64,000 nucleotides of DNA from Streptomyces mobaraensis NBRC 13819 = DSM 40847 (GTDB lineage Bacteria > Actinomycetota > Actinomycetes > Streptomycetales > Streptomycetaceae), in NCBI RefSeq assembly GCF_017916255.1, contig NZ_CP072827.1, positions 1,984,001-2,048,000 on the forward strand, given 5' to 3'. The notes beneath the pieces were generated by a model. It made no database searches and had not been told where the DNA came from. It worked only from the letters and a program-made list of their open reading frames with translations. Both the position numbers and the translations under genes were made by a program. Shown in pieces: positions 48,576-58,881 of this stretch (position 1 is its first letter; each line of letters opens with the position of its first letter).

Positions 48576-50449
48576 ATGCCTACGCCTCGCGAGGCGGGGG
48601 GAGCGGGCCCGGGCGCCGCGTCCTTCGTGGTCCTTCCGGACTGCGACGACGCGCTCACCGCGGCCCGCTCCCTCATCCGCCAGGACACCCGGGACAGCCA
48701 GGACATCCAAGACATCCAGGCCCCTCACTACACCCGGACCATCCCCCACCCCTCCGGCCGGCCCTGGATCGCCGGCCGCTGGCACGACGAGGACGTCACC
48801 GCCGTACGGGCCGGCCGGGCCGCCCTGGCGGTCATCGGCTGCTGCCCCGTCCGGCCCGAGGAACTCCGCCGACGGGCGGAGGCGCTGCGCGACCTGACCG
48901 CCCTGGACGCCCTGGCCCGGGCCCTGCCCGGCCGCTTCCACCTGGTGGCCGCGCTGGACGGTGCCGTCCGCGTCCAGGGCACGGCGTCCGGTCTCCGGCT
49001 CGTCCACCGCGCCACCGTCGGCGGCGTCGAGGTGGCCGCGAGCGACGCCCTGCCGCTGGCCCGCGCCCTGGACTCCACGCCCGACGAGGAGGAGCTGGCC
49101 GTCCGCCTGCTGTGGCCGGTCCCGCACCCCCTCTTCGCCACGTCGCCCTGGCGCGGCGTCACCGCCGTCCCCGCCGAGGACGCCCTGTACGTGTCCCGCG
49201 ACGGGCGTACCGTCCGGCACTCCCGCTGGTGGACGCCGCCCGAGCCGGTGCGCTCGATGGCCGGCGGCGCGCCCCTCGTGCGCCAGGCGCTCACCGAGGC
49301 CGTGGCGGCCCGCACCCACCGGGGCTCCACGGTCAGCTGCGACCTGTCCGGCGGGCTGGACTCCACCTCCGTCTGCTTCCTGGCCGCGGCCTCCCCGGCC
49401 CGGGTGATCGCGAGCACCTGGCCGGGGCGCGACCCCGCCGACAGCGACCTGGCCTGGGCCCGCCGCGCCGCCCGCCACCTGCCGCACGTCGAGCACGTGG
49501 TGTGGGACGCGGACGAGTCGCCGCTCGTCTACACCGACCTGCTGGACATCGACGAGCCGATGGACGAGCCGACCATCGGCGTGATGGACCGGGCCCGCGT
49601 GCGCTGCACCACCTCCCGGAGCTCGCCCGCCGCGGCAGTTCGACGCACCTGACGGGCATCGGCGGCGACCACGTCGCCTGGTGTTCGGAGGGCTACTACC
49701 ACCGGCTGCTGCGGACGCGCCCGTGGTTCGCGCTGCGGCAGTTGCGCGGCTTCCGCACCCTCTACCAGTGGCCGCTCGCGCCGGCCGTGCGCACGCTCGC
49801 CGACTCCCGCCCCTACGGCCGCTGGCTGGCGGGCACGGCGGCGCGGCTGCGCGATCCGCTCCCGCCCGGCGTGGAGGGGGCGCTGGGCTGGGGCACCGCG
49901 CCCCGGCTGTTCCCCTGGGTCACCCCCGAGGCCGCCGAGGCCGCCCGGCGGGCCCTGCTCCGGGCCGCCGCGACCGCCGAGCCGCTCCACCGCGACCGCG
50001 GGCTCCACCAGGACCTGGAGCAGATCCGGATCTGCACCCGGATCGTCCGCCAGTGGGACCTGATGGCCGCGCGGACGGGCCTGCCGACGGCGTCGCCGTT
50101 CTTCGACGACCGGGTGATCGAGGCGTGCCTGGCCGTCGACCCGCGCGCCCGCGTCACCCCCTGGGCGTACAAGCCGCTGCTGGGGGCGGCGATGCGCGGG
50201 ATCGTCCCGGACGCCTGCCTGGCCCGCACCGACAAGGCGCACGCCTCGATGGACGCCTCGAACGGCCTGCGGGAGCACCGGGGCGACCTGGTGAAGCTCT
50301 GGGAGGACTCGTCGCTGGCCCGGCTGGGGCTGGTCGACGCGGGCGAGCTGACCGCCCTCGCCCAGCGGCCCGCCACGCCCGGCCTGGGCGACGCGATCCT
50401 CTACTCCACGATCGGCTGCGAGGTGTGGCTCCGGACCCTCGCCCGCTGA
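48576..50449 (+). pseudogene. lasso cyclase (asparagine-synthetase-like), reading frame disrupted
   Basis: The protein is split over two frames. The first part (48576 to about 49600) carries the N-terminal amidotransferase-like domain and the ATP site SCDLSGGLDSTSVCFL; the second (about 49603-50449) continues with HLTGIGGDHVAW, SPFFDDRVIEACLAVDP and KAHASMDASNGL. Without repair the first frame stops at 49652 (358 residues). One missing or two extra bases near 49597-49606 would explain it; repaired length is about 624 residues, normal for this family. The cyclase adenylates the core Asp and closes the lasso ring. No slippery heptamer is seen, so a mutation or an assembly error is likelier than programmed shifting. 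Confidence 0.85.
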
Positions 50450-50506
50450 CCGCCCACCGGATCGACCGCGGACGACGGCGTCCGCAGGACAGGAAGGGAA
50501 GGCTCC

Positions 50507-50761
50507 ATGGCACTGCGGTTCGCCCCGGACGTCGCCACCGCGGAGACGGAGTACGGCACGGTCCTGCTCGACCAGCGCAAGGGCCGCTACTGGGAGCTCA
50601 ACCCCACCGGCACGCTCGTCGTCCGCACGCTGCTGGACGGCGGCGGGGAGGCGGACGCGGTGGAGGCGCTCGTCGGCGCGTTCGCCGTGGACCGGGAGCG
50701 GGCCGCCGCGGACGTCGCCGCGCTGGTCGCGCTGTTGCGGGACGCGGGGCTGGCCGCATGA
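50507..50761 (+). CDS. lasso peptide RRE protein (B1, PqqD-like)
   Basis: 84 residues with the winged-helix RiPP recognition element: YGTVLLDQRKGRYWELNPTGTLVVRTLLDGG and VEALVGAFAVDRERAAADVAALVALL. It binds the leader (the Y-P-L region) and delivers the precursor to the peptidase. GGAAGGG lies before the ATG; its stop overlaps the B2 start as ATGA. Confidence 0.93.
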   Translation: MALRFAPDVATAETEYGTVLLDQRKGRYWELNPTGTLVVRTLLDGGGEADAVEALVGAFAVDRERAAADVAALVALLRDAGLAA

Positions 50762-51204
50762 CCACGCCCAGCGCCCTGGTCCGGCCGTCGGACGTGCCGT
50801 TCCCCCGGCGGCTGGCCGCCCGGCTCGCCCTGGCCGTCGCCTTCCCGCTGGCCCTGCTGCCGCCGCACCGGCTCCGCGCGGTCCTCGCCGTGCTCCGCCG
50901 GGGTGCCGCCCCCGCCTCGTACGAGCGGGCCGGCGCGGCGCGGCGCGCGGTGTGCGCGGTCAGCCTGTACTGCGCGGGGCCGCGCGGCTGCCTGCCGCGG
51001 TCGCTGGGCACGGCGCTGCTGTGCCGGTTCGGCGGCTGCTGGCCGACGTGGTGCACCGGCGTGCGCAAGGTGCCGCCGTTCAGCGCGCACGCCTGGGTGG
51101 AGGCGGAGGGCCGGCCGGTGGACGAGGGGGTGCCGGACGACTACTTCGGCCGGCTGCTCACCGTGGCCCCCGGCCCGTCGCCCCGGAAGCGGCCGCTGCC
51201 GTGA
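50758..51204 (+). CDS. lasso peptide leader peptidase (B2, transglutaminase-like)
   Basis: 148 residues. The Cys of the catalytic triad lies in GPRGCLPRSLGTALLCRFGG, the His in FSAHAWVEAEG, and an Asp in the downstream GVPDDYF region. It removes the leader after the Thr-x position and exposes the core N-terminus for ring closure. It is translationally coupled to B1 and overlaps the exporter start as GTGA. Confidence 0.93.
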   Translation: MTTPSALVRPSDVPFPRRLAARLALAVAFPLALLPPHRLRAVLAVLRRGAAPASYERAGAARRAVCAVSLYCAGPRGCLPRSLGTALLCRFGGCWPTWCTGVRKVPPFSAHAWVEAEGRPVDEGVPDDYFGRLLTVAPGPSPRKRPLP

Positions 51205-52988
51205 CGCCGGCCGGGACCGGACGGCGGGACGGGCCGGGCGCGGTCCGCACGGTTTTCCGGCTCACCGCCGGCCACCGCGCGGCGCTGACCACCGCCATCG
51301 TCCTCACCCTGGTGGGGTCGGCGCTGGGGCTGGCGCAGCCGCTGCTCGCCCAGCGGATCGTGGACGCGAGCGCGGACGGCCGGCCGCTGTGGCCGCTGGT
51401 GTTCCTGGCCGTGCTGTTCGCGGCCGAGGCCGGCACGGCGTCGGTGGGCCGCTTCCTCCAGGAGCGGATGGGCGAGGGCGTCGTCCGCGGGCTGCGCCAC
51501 CGGCTGACCGGCCGGCTGCTGCGGCTGGAGATGCGGGAGTACGAGCACCACAGGACCGGCGACCTCGTCTCCCGCGTCACCGTCGACACCACCGTCCTGC
51601 GCGAGGTCCTCTCCCAGGCGCTGGTGGACCTGGTCACCGGTTCGCTGGCGTCGGCGGGGGCGGTGGCCCTGATGCTCTGGCTCGACCCGCTGCTGCTGCT
51701 CCTGGTCGCCCTCACGGTGGCGGCGGCGGCCGCGGTCGTGACCGGTGTCCTCAGCGGGCTCCGCACGGCCTCCGAACGGACGCAGCACGCCGTCGGGGCC
51801 ATCGCGGCCGACCTCGAACGGGCCCTGGGCGCCCTGCCGATGGTCCGGGTGCACCGGGCGGAGGAGCGGGAGGCGGCCCGGATCGGGGAGCGGGTGGACG
51901 CGGCGTACGGCGCGGGGGTCCGCACCGCGCGGCTGGCGGCGGTGATGAGCCCGGCGGTCGAACTGGCCGTCCACGGCTCGTTCCTGCTCGTCCTGGTCAT
52001 CGGCGGGCTGCGGGTGGACGGGCGCACGCACAGCCTCGGCGACCTGGTCGCCTTCCTGCTGTACGCCAGTTATCTGGTGGTGCCGCTGTCGTCGGTGTTC
52101 CACGCGGCGGGGCTGCTCCAGCGGGGCGTGGGGGCGCTCGGGCGGGTGGAGGAGGCGCTCGCGCTTCCGGTGGAACCGGCGGGGGCGGAGCCGCCCGGCC
52201 CGGACGAGCCGTGCGCACCCGCTCCCTCCCCCGTCTCTCCTGCCCCGTCCTCCCCGCCCGTCCTGGCCCTGGAGGACGTCCGGTTCGGCTACCGCCCCGG
52301 CCGGCCGGTGCTGCGCGGCGTCTCGCTGGAGGTGCCGCCGCACCGGCAGGTCGCGCTGGTGGGCAGGTCGGGGGCGGGGAAGAGCACGGTCTTCGCGCTG
52401 GCCGCCCGCTTCTACGAACCGGACGCCGGCCGGCTGCTGTTCGACGGCCGCCCGGCCGCCGGGATGACCCGCGCCGAGTGCCGGGCGCGCATCGCCGTCG
52501 TCGACCAGAACACCCACGTCGTCCACGGGTCCCTGTGGGACAACATCACCTACACCGCACCGGGGGCGAGCCGGGCCGAGGTGCGGCGGGTGGTCGAACT
52601 CGCCCGGCTCGACGAGGTGGTGGACCGGCTGCCGGGCGGGCTCGACGGGCCGGTCGGGGAGCGGGGCGCCTCCCTGTCGGGCGGCGAGCGGCAGCGGGTC
52701 GCCCTGGCCCGGGCGCTGCTCACCCGCCCCGCGCTGCTGCTGCTGGACGAACCCACGTCCCAGCTCGACGCGGTCAACGAGCTGGCGCTGGGGCGGGTGA
52801 TGCGGGAGATCACCGAGGAGTGCGCGCTGCTGGTGATCGCCCACCGGCTGTCCACCGTGCAGAACGCCGACCGCATCGTCGTCCTGCACGAGGGCCGGGC
52901 CGTCGCCTCCGGCCGGCACGAGGACCTGCTGTCCGGCTGTGCCGCCTACCGCGAGCTGGCGGCGGCACAGATGCTGCGGACGGGCTGA
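51201..52988 (+). CDS. ABC exporter of the lasso locus (D protein)
   Basis: 595 residues, one half-transporter with fused domains. An N-terminal six-span exporter domain (to about residue 300) includes YEHHRTGDLVSRVTVDTTVLREVL. The ATPase domain has Walker A VGRSGAGKSTVFAL, signature LSGGERQRVALARAL, Walker B LLLLDEPTSQLD and IAHRLSTVQNADR. All catalytic residues are intact, unlike the ATPase at 40 kb. It probably exports the mature lasso peptide and gives self-protection. Confidence 0.93.
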   Translation: MTPAGTGRRDGPGAVRTVFRLTAGHRAALTTAIVLTLVGSALGLAQPLLAQRIVDASADGRPLWPLVFLAVLFAAEAGTASVGRFLQERMGEGVVRGLRHRLTGRLLRLEMREYEHHRTGDLVSRVTVDTTVLREVLSQALVDLVTGSLASAGAVALMLWLDPLLLLLVALTVAAAAAVVTGVLSGLRTASERTQHAVGAIAADLERALGALPMVRVHRAEEREAARIGERVDAAYGAGVRTARLAAVMSPAVELAVHGSFLLVLVIGGLRVDGRTHSLGDLVAFLLYASYLVVPLSSVFHAAGLLQRGVGALGRVEEALALPVEPAGAEPPGPDEPCAPAPSPVSPAPSSPPVLALEDVRFGYRPGRPVLRGVSLEVPPHRQVALVGRSGAGKSTVFALAARFYEPDAGRLLFDGRPAAGMTRAECRARIAVVDQNTHVVHGSLWDNITYTAPGASRAEVRRVVELARLDEVVDRLPGGLDGPVGERGASLSGGERQRVALARALLTRPALLLLDEPTSQLDAVNELALGRVMREITEECALLVIAHRLSTVQNADRIVVLHEGRAVASGRHEDLLSGCAAYRELAAAQMLRTG

Positions 52989-53005
52989 GGGCGGGGCCGA
53001 GAGGG

Positions 53006-53485
53006 TCAGCCGCCGAGCTTCGGCAGGCCGGGCAGCTTGGCGCCGCCGCTCTGCCGCGCGAAGGTCTCCTTCGGCCCGCCCTCCCAGGAGACGACCATGG
53101 AGGTGGCGTCGGACTTCTCGATGATTCCCCTCGTGCGCTTGTCGCCGCCGTCCGAGCACTTGAGGGTGAGGGACTTCCCGCTGACGGTGCCGGAGCAGGT
53201 GCGCTTGCCGCCGTCGGACGCCAGGGCCGCCTGCCCGGCGACGATCGTCAGGGCGACCGGTCCCTCGGCGGACTGCGCCAGGTAGGCGCCCCCGGGAGAG
53301 CTGATGAGCTTGTCCTCGGCCCCGGCGCCCTTCGCGCCCTCGCTCGGAGCGGCGGACTGCCCCGCCGACCGCGCCGGCTTGGCCTCGTCCTTCTTGCCGT
53401 CCTTGTCGTCGCTCCCGCTGGAGCACCCCGTCATCAGCACAGCGGCGATGAGAGCCGCCCCCGTGATCTGTGCCGCCTTGCGCAC
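53006..53485 (-). CDS. secreted lipoprotein (hypothetical)
   Basis: 159 residues. A lipoprotein signal peptide (VRKAAQITGAALIAAVLMTGC) is followed by a Ser/Gly/Asp/Lys linker and a compact domain with two further Cys (KRTCSGTVSGKSLTLKC) that could form a disulfide. GAAGGAG lies eight bases before the GTG at 53485. No known family was recognised. It ends 17 bases from the lasso exporter stop, convergent with it, so it is probably not part of the lasso operon. Confidence 0.8.
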   Translation of the reverse strand: MRKAAQITGAALIAAVLMTGCSSGSDDKDGKKDEAKPARSAGQSAAPSEGAKGAGAEDKLISSPGGAYLAQSAEGPVALTIVAGQAALASDGGKRTCSGTVSGKSLTLKCSDGGDKRTRGIIEKSDATSMVVSWEGGPKETFARQSGGAKLPGLPKLGG

Positions 53486-53555
53486 TGCGCGTTCTCCTTC
53501 GTCGTGTTCGTCGCCGTCCATGATTGAACGCGGACACGACAACCTACCGGAGGCG

Positions 53556-54233
53556 TCAGTCGCGCTCGCGGATCCGGCGGGCCAGCCGGGCCGCCGCGTC
53601 ACCGGGGTCGTCGGCCTCGGTGAGGGCGCGGACGACGACGACGCGCCGGGCCCCGGCGTCCAGGACCTCGTCGAGGTTGCGCTCGTCGATGCCGCCGATG
53701 GCGAACCACGGCCGCTCGGGCCGCAGCGCGGCGGTGTGCCGCACCAGGGACAGGCCGGGCGCGGGGCGGCCGGGCTTGGTGGGAGTGGGCCAGCAGGGGC
53801 CGGTGCAGAAGTAGTCCACGCCCGGTTCGCGCATCGCCGCCTCGGCCTCGGCCTCGCTGTGCGTGGAGCGGCCGATCAGCACGTCGTCGCCGAGGACGGC
53901 GCGCGCGGCGGGCACGGGCAGGTCGCCCTGGCCCAGGTGCAGGACGTCGGAGCGGATGGCGTGGGCGACGTCGGCGCGGTCGTTCACCGCGAGCAGCCGG
54001 CCGTGCCGGCGGGCGGCGTCGGCCAGGACGGCCAGGTGCTCCAGCTCCTCACCGGCCTCCATGCCCTTGTCGCGGAGCTGCACGACGTCCACACCGCCGG
54101 CGAGGACGGCGTCCAGGAACTCCGGCAGGTCGCCCTGGCGCTTGCGGGCGTCGGTGCACAGGTACAGCCGGGCGCCGGCGAGGGCCTCCCGGGCCGTCGG
54201 GGCGTGCGGGAGCGTACGGGCGGTGGCGGACAT
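53556..54233 (-). CDS. thiE: thiamine-phosphate synthase
   Basis: 225 residues, TIM barrel: [72 protein letters not shown] and [34 protein letters not shown]. It joins the pyrimidine and thiazole halves of thiamine. It lies opposite to thiO-thiS-thiG and I saw no TPP riboswitch in front of it. GGGGGG lies before the ATG at 54233. Confidence 0.95.
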   Translation of the reverse strand: MSATARTLPHAPTAREALAGARLYLCTDARKRQGDLPEFLDAVLAGGVDVVQLRDKGMEAGEELEHLAVLADAARRHGRLLAVNDRADVAHAIRSDVLHLGQGDLPVPAARAVLGDDVLIGRSTHSEAEAEAAMREPGVDYFCTGPCWPTPTKPGRPAPGLSLVRHTAALRPERPWFAIGGIDERNLDEVLDAGARRVVVVRALTEADDPGDAAARLARRIRERD

Positions 54234-54311
54234 CGGGTTTCCCCCCGGGGTCGGCGGTGCGCGGACGGGACGGGCCCGCCCGCGCACCGCGGGCTGTTCA
54301 CTGCGGAACGG

Positions 54312-54677
54312 TCAGACGGCGAGCGCCTGGGCGCGCCGCTTCACCTCCGTGCCGCGATTCTCCCGCAGCGCCTGCGCGGGCGTGCCCGGCAGGGTGGGGT
54401 CCGGAGTGAACAGCCACTCCAGCATCTCCTCGTCGGTGAACCCGTCGTCCTTGAGCAGCGTCAGGGTCCCGGCCAGGCCCTTCACCACCTTGCCCTCGCC
54501 GATGAAGGCGGCGGGCACCTGCAGCACCCGGTTCTCCCCGCGGCGCACGGCGATCAGCTGGCCCTCCTTCACCAACTGCCGTACGCGCGTCACCTCCACG
54601 TCGAGCATCTCGGCGATGTCGGGGAGGGTGAGCCACTCGGAGACGAGGGCATCGATCTTCGTGTCAATCTCGGTCAC
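54312..54677 (-). CDS. Rv2175c family DNA-binding protein
   Basis: 121 residues. An N-terminal winged helix-turn-helix (LTLPDIAEMLDVEVTRVRQLVKEGQLIAVRRGENRVLQVPAAFI) and a C-terminal helical part with GLAGTLTLLKDDGFTDEEMLEWLFTPDPTLPGTPAQAL are diagnostic. In Mycobacterium tuberculosis the homologue is a substrate of the kinase PknL encoded next to it; here a PASTA kinase lies about 4 kb away. Target genes are unknown. Confidence 0.92.
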   Translation of the reverse strand: MTEIDTKIDALVSEWLTLPDIAEMLDVEVTRVRQLVKEGQLIAVRRGENRVLQVPAAFIGEGKVVKGLAGTLTLLKDDGFTDEEMLEWLFTPDPTLPGTPAQALRENRGTEVKRRAQALAV

Positions 54678-54740
54678 GGGACAAGCGTGCCATCCTCCAC
54701 GGACAGCCGGTACCCGGGGACACCCGGGGGTGTCGCCCCT

Positions 54741-54842
54741 CCAGCCCGTCCGGCGTTTGAGGACAACCGCGCGGAGCGCGGTTTCAGGGGGTCCGGGGGG
54801 CTTGCCCCCCGGGAAACGGCGAAAGGGCGGGACCGGGGCCCC
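54741..54842. repeat. one-armed copy of intergenic repeat
   Basis: One central arm (CAGCCCGTCCGGCGTTTGAGGAC) runs directly into the reverse complement of the left flank (AACCGCGCGGAGCGCGGTTTC) and ends with GGGAAACGGCGAAAGGGCGGG. The partner arm is missing. It lies between two leftward genes rather than convergent ones. Confidence 0.75.
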
Positions 54843-56114
54843 TCACCCCACCGCCGACTTCAGCGGCACCGCCGGATCGGCCACCCGCTCCCGGTCCACC
54901 ACCGCCCCCTTCTCGATCAGCTTCCGCCCCTGCGCCAGATCCCGCGGCCGTCCCACCGCCAGCACCGCCACCAGCACCCCGCCCCGCAACCAGCACACCG
55001 TCCACGCGGCCCCCGCCGGATCCCCCCGCCACACCAGCTCGTCGGCGGCGGCATGATGCCCCGCGTACTGCACGAACCGCCCGAACTGCTCGGACCAGAA
55101 GTAGGGCACCGGGTCGTAGACCGGCCCCTCGGCCGGCCCGTGCACGATGTTCGCGGCGACGGTCTTCGGCCCCTGGAGGGCGTTGTCCCAGTGGTGGACG
55201 AGGAGCCGTTCGCCGTACCGCGCGGAGGGGAAGGAGGCGCAGTCCCCGACCGCGTACACGTCCGGGACGGACGTCCGCAGCCGGTCGTCGGTGACGACGG
55301 AGCGGTCCGCCGCGAGTTCGACGCCCGAGCCGGCCAGCCAGCCGGTGGCGGGCCGCGCGCCGATGCCCACGACGACGGCGTCGGCGGTGAGCCGGGTGCC
55401 GTCGGCCAGCAGCACGGCGCCGGGCTCCAGGGCGGCCACCCGGGCGCCGGTGAGCAGCCGGGCGCCGCTCTGCCCGTACCAGTCGGCCATGTGCGCGGCG
55501 ACCTCGGCGGGCAGCGCGCCGGCCAGCGGGCGGTCGGCGGCCTCGACGACGGTCACCCGGCAGCCGGCCTCGCGGGCGGCGGTGGCGAACTCGGCGCCGA
55601 TCCAGCCGGCCCCGACGGCGACCACGTCGCCCTTCCGCTCCAGCAGCGGACGCAGCCGCTCCGCGTCGTCCAGGGTGCGCAGCAGATGCACGCCGGGCAG
55701 GTCCTCGGCACCGGGCAGCCGGACCGGCTCGGCGCCGGTGGCCACCACCAGGACGTCGTACGGAACCGGGCCGCCCGGCGTGTCCACCTCGTGGTCGGCG
55801 GGCCGCAGCCCGGTGACCTCGAGACCGAGCCGGAGCTCGATGTCCAGCGACGCGAAGTCGACCTCGAAGGCGGACCCGTCCGCCTTGCCGAGCAGCACCG
55901 CCTTGGACAGCGGCGGCCGGTCGTAGGGCGGATGGGGTTCGGCGCCGAGCAGGGTGATCGTGCCCTCCCAGCCCTGCTCGCGGAGGGCGACGGCGGTCTG
56001 CACACCGGCCATGCCGGCGCCGGCGACGACGACGCGCCGCCGCGCCGCGCCCCCGGCCGTCTGCTCGGACCGCTCGGCGGCCGTACCACTGCGGGTGTTC
56101 GTCTGCTCACTCAC
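54843..56114 (-). CDS. NAD(P)/FAD-dependent reductase (ferredoxin reductase-like)
   Basis: 423 residues. FAD motif VVVAGAGMAGVQTAVALREQGWEGTITLLGAEPHPPYDRPPLSKAVLLG, NAD motif VVAVGAGWIGAEFATAAREAGCRVTVVEAADRPL, and DVYAVGDCASF with a C-terminal reductase domain. This is the rubredoxin/ferredoxin-NAD reductase type used for electron supply to oxygenases. GTG 56114 has TACAGT six bases upstream and no ribosome site. It is divergent from the thi operon. Confidence 0.92.
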   Translation of the reverse strand: MSEQTNTRSGTAAERSEQTAGGAARRRVVVAGAGMAGVQTAVALREQGWEGTITLLGAEPHPPYDRPPLSKAVLLGKADGSAFEVDFASLDIELRLGLEVTGLRPADHEVDTPGGPVPYDVLVVATGAEPVRLPGAEDLPGVHLLRTLDDAERLRPLLERKGDVVAVGAGWIGAEFATAAREAGCRVTVVEAADRPLAGALPAEVAAHMADWYGQSGARLLTGARVAALEPGAVLLADGTRLTADAVVVGIGARPATGWLAGSGVELAADRSVVTDDRLRTSVPDVYAVGDCASFPSARYGERLLVHHWDNALQGPKTVAANIVHGPAEGPVYDPVPYFWSEQFGRFVQYAGHHAAADELVWRGDPAGAAWTVCWLRGGVLVAVLAVGRPRDLAQGRKLIEKGAVVDRERVADPAVPLKSAVG

Positions 56115-56120
56115 CCGATC

Positions 56121-56126
56121 ACTGTA
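56121..56126 (-). promoter_or_regulatory. -10 box, leaderless reductase gene
   Basis: TACAGT on the minus strand ends six bases before the GTG at 56114; no Shine-Dalgarno sequence lies in between. Confidence 0.4.
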
Positions 56127-56261
56127 GGCGGGCGGACGAGGTCTCCCGGAGCACCGTGCGGCGAGACCTCCGACACAACACGGCCGCGCCGCGCGCCCCC
56201 GGACCGGTCCCCGCCGCCTTCCGCCGCGTTCGCGGCCCGTACTAGGGTGGCCGGTGCACAA

Positions 56262-56356
56262 GCACTCGCGGGAGCCCGGACGGACCGGGCTGAGAGGGAG
56301 GCTGGACGGCCTCCGACCGTACGAACCTGATCCGGGTCATGCCGGCGAAGGGAGGG
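56262..56356 (+). promoter_or_regulatory. TPP riboswitch (thi box)
   Basis: GGGCTGAGAGGGAGG (CTGAGA at 56290-56295) and ACCTGATCCGGGTCATGCCGGCGAAGGGAGG are the two conserved halves of the thiamine pyrophosphate aptamer. The aptamer ends at the ribosome site of thiO, so ligand binding would block translation of thiO-thiS-thiG. Confidence 0.95.
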
Positions 56357-56367
56357 GCTGGACGCCC

Positions 56368-57560
56368 ATGCACGCGTCTACGCGCACCGGACCGTACGAC
56401 GTCCTGGTGATCGGCGGCGGGATCATCGGCCTGGTGACCGCCTGGCGGGCCGCCCAGCGGGGCCTGCGGACCGCCGTCGCCGACCCGTCGCCCGGCGGCG
56501 GGGCCGCCCTGGTGGCGGCCGGGATGCTGGCCGCCGTCACCGAACTGCACTACGGCGAGCAGGCGCTGCTCGCCCTCAACCTGGCCTCGGCCCGCCGCTA
56601 CCCCGACTTCACGGCCGAGTTGGAGGAGGCGAGCGGCCGGGACACCGGCTATCGCGCCTGCGGCACCCTCGCCGTCGCCCTCGACGCCGACGACCGCGCC
56701 CACCTGCGCGAACTCGGCGCGTTCCAGCGGCGCTGCGGGCTGGAGGCGGAGTGGCTGACCGGCCGCGAGTGCCGCCGCCTGGAACCGATGCTCGCCCCGG
56801 GCGTCCAGGGCGGCCTGCGGGTGGACGGTGACCACCAGACCGACCCCCGGCGGCTGGCCGCCGCCCTGCTGACCGCCTGCGAACGCGCCGGCGTGACCCT
56901 GCGCCGCGCGGCCGTCGCCCGGGTGCTGCTCGACGGCGACCGGGCCGCGGGCGCCGAACTCGCCGACGGGGAGCGGATCGCCGCCGGCCAGACCGTGCTG
57001 GCGGCCGGCAGCCACAGCGCCCGGGTGGCCGGGCTGCCCGACGCCGTCCTGCCGCCGGTCCGCCCGGTGAAGGGCCAGACCCTGCGGCTGCGGATCCCCG
57101 AGGCGTACCGGCCGTTCCTCTCCCGCACCGTCCGCGCGGTCGTCCGCGGCAACCCCGTCTACCTGGTCCCCCGGGAGAACGGCGAGCTGGTGATCGGCGC
57201 GACCACCGAGGAGCTCGGCTGGGACACCACCGTCACCGCCGGCGGCGTCTACGAACTGCTGCGCGACGCGCACGAGCTGGTGCCCGGCCTCACCGAACTG
57301 CCGCTCGCCGAGACGTCCGCCGGGCTGCGGCCCGGCTCCCCCGACAACGCGCCCCTCCTCGGCCCGACGGACCTGCCCGGCCTCCACCTGGCCACCGGCC
57401 ACCACCGCAACGGCGTCCTGCTGACCCCGCTCACCGGGGACGTCATGGCCGAAGCGCTCACCACCGGGCGGCTGCCCGAGGAGGCCCGCCCGTTCACCCC
57501 CCGCCGGTTCGCCGCCCCGGCCGGCCCCCGCCCGGCCTCCCCCGTTCAGGAGCCCTCCGC

Positions 57561-57564
<4 letters not shown>
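56368..57564 (+). CDS. thiO: glycine oxidase ThiO
   Basis: 398 residues, D-amino-acid oxidase fold: FAD motif YDVLVIGGGIIGLVTAWRAAQRG at the N-terminus, RPVKGQTLRLR, YLVPRENGELVIGATTEE and GLRPGSPDNAPLLGP, HLATGHHRNGVLLTPLTG at the end. It oxidises glycine to the imine used for the thiamine thiazole. First gene of the riboswitch-controlled operon. Confidence 0.95.
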
Positions 57565-58587
<1,023 letters not shown>

Positions 58588-58589
58588 GG

Positions 58590-58796
58590 GGGTGGAGCCC
58601 CGGCCCCGCCCTTTCTCCGTTTCTTGCGGGGGCCAGCCCCCGCACCCCCGAAACCGCGCTCCGCGCGGTTGTCCTCAAACGCCGGACAGGCTGATATTCA
58701 GCCCGTCCGGCGTTTGAGGACGAGCGGCGGAGCCGCGAAAGGGGGGTCTGGGGGCGCAGCCCCCAGGAATCGGCGAAGGGGCGGGCCAGGGGCAAC
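58590..58796. repeat. full copy of palindromic intergenic repeat
   Basis: Central arms 58671-58693 and 58699-58721 (23 bp with one G-T pair) around ATATT, with the usual flanks. Unlike most copies it lies between two rightward genes (thiG and the kinase), where it could end the thi operon transcript. Confidence 0.85.
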
Positions 58797-58867
58797 CCCA
58801 ATGTCACCGTTCCGCACCCGTAGCTCCGGACGGCCCCACGAAAGCACAGCCGACCGTCGATCACTCG

Positions 58868-58873
58868 TAGACT
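58868..58873 (+). promoter_or_regulatory. -10 box before the PASTA kinase gene
   Basis: TAGACT followed by eight bases and the GTG at 58882; no ribosome site, so a leaderless start is likely. Confidence 0.35.
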
Positions 58874-58881
58874 CGTCAACC

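Noticed and set aside
49590..49652. Programmed ribosomal frameshift in the lasso cyclase
   Set aside because: No slippery heptamer, pseudoknot or internal ribosome site was seen at the switch, and the cyclase family is not known to use frameshifting.
53006..53485. Lipoprotein as a member of the lasso operon
   Set aside because: It lies on the opposite strand, convergent with the exporter, and has no lasso-related motif.
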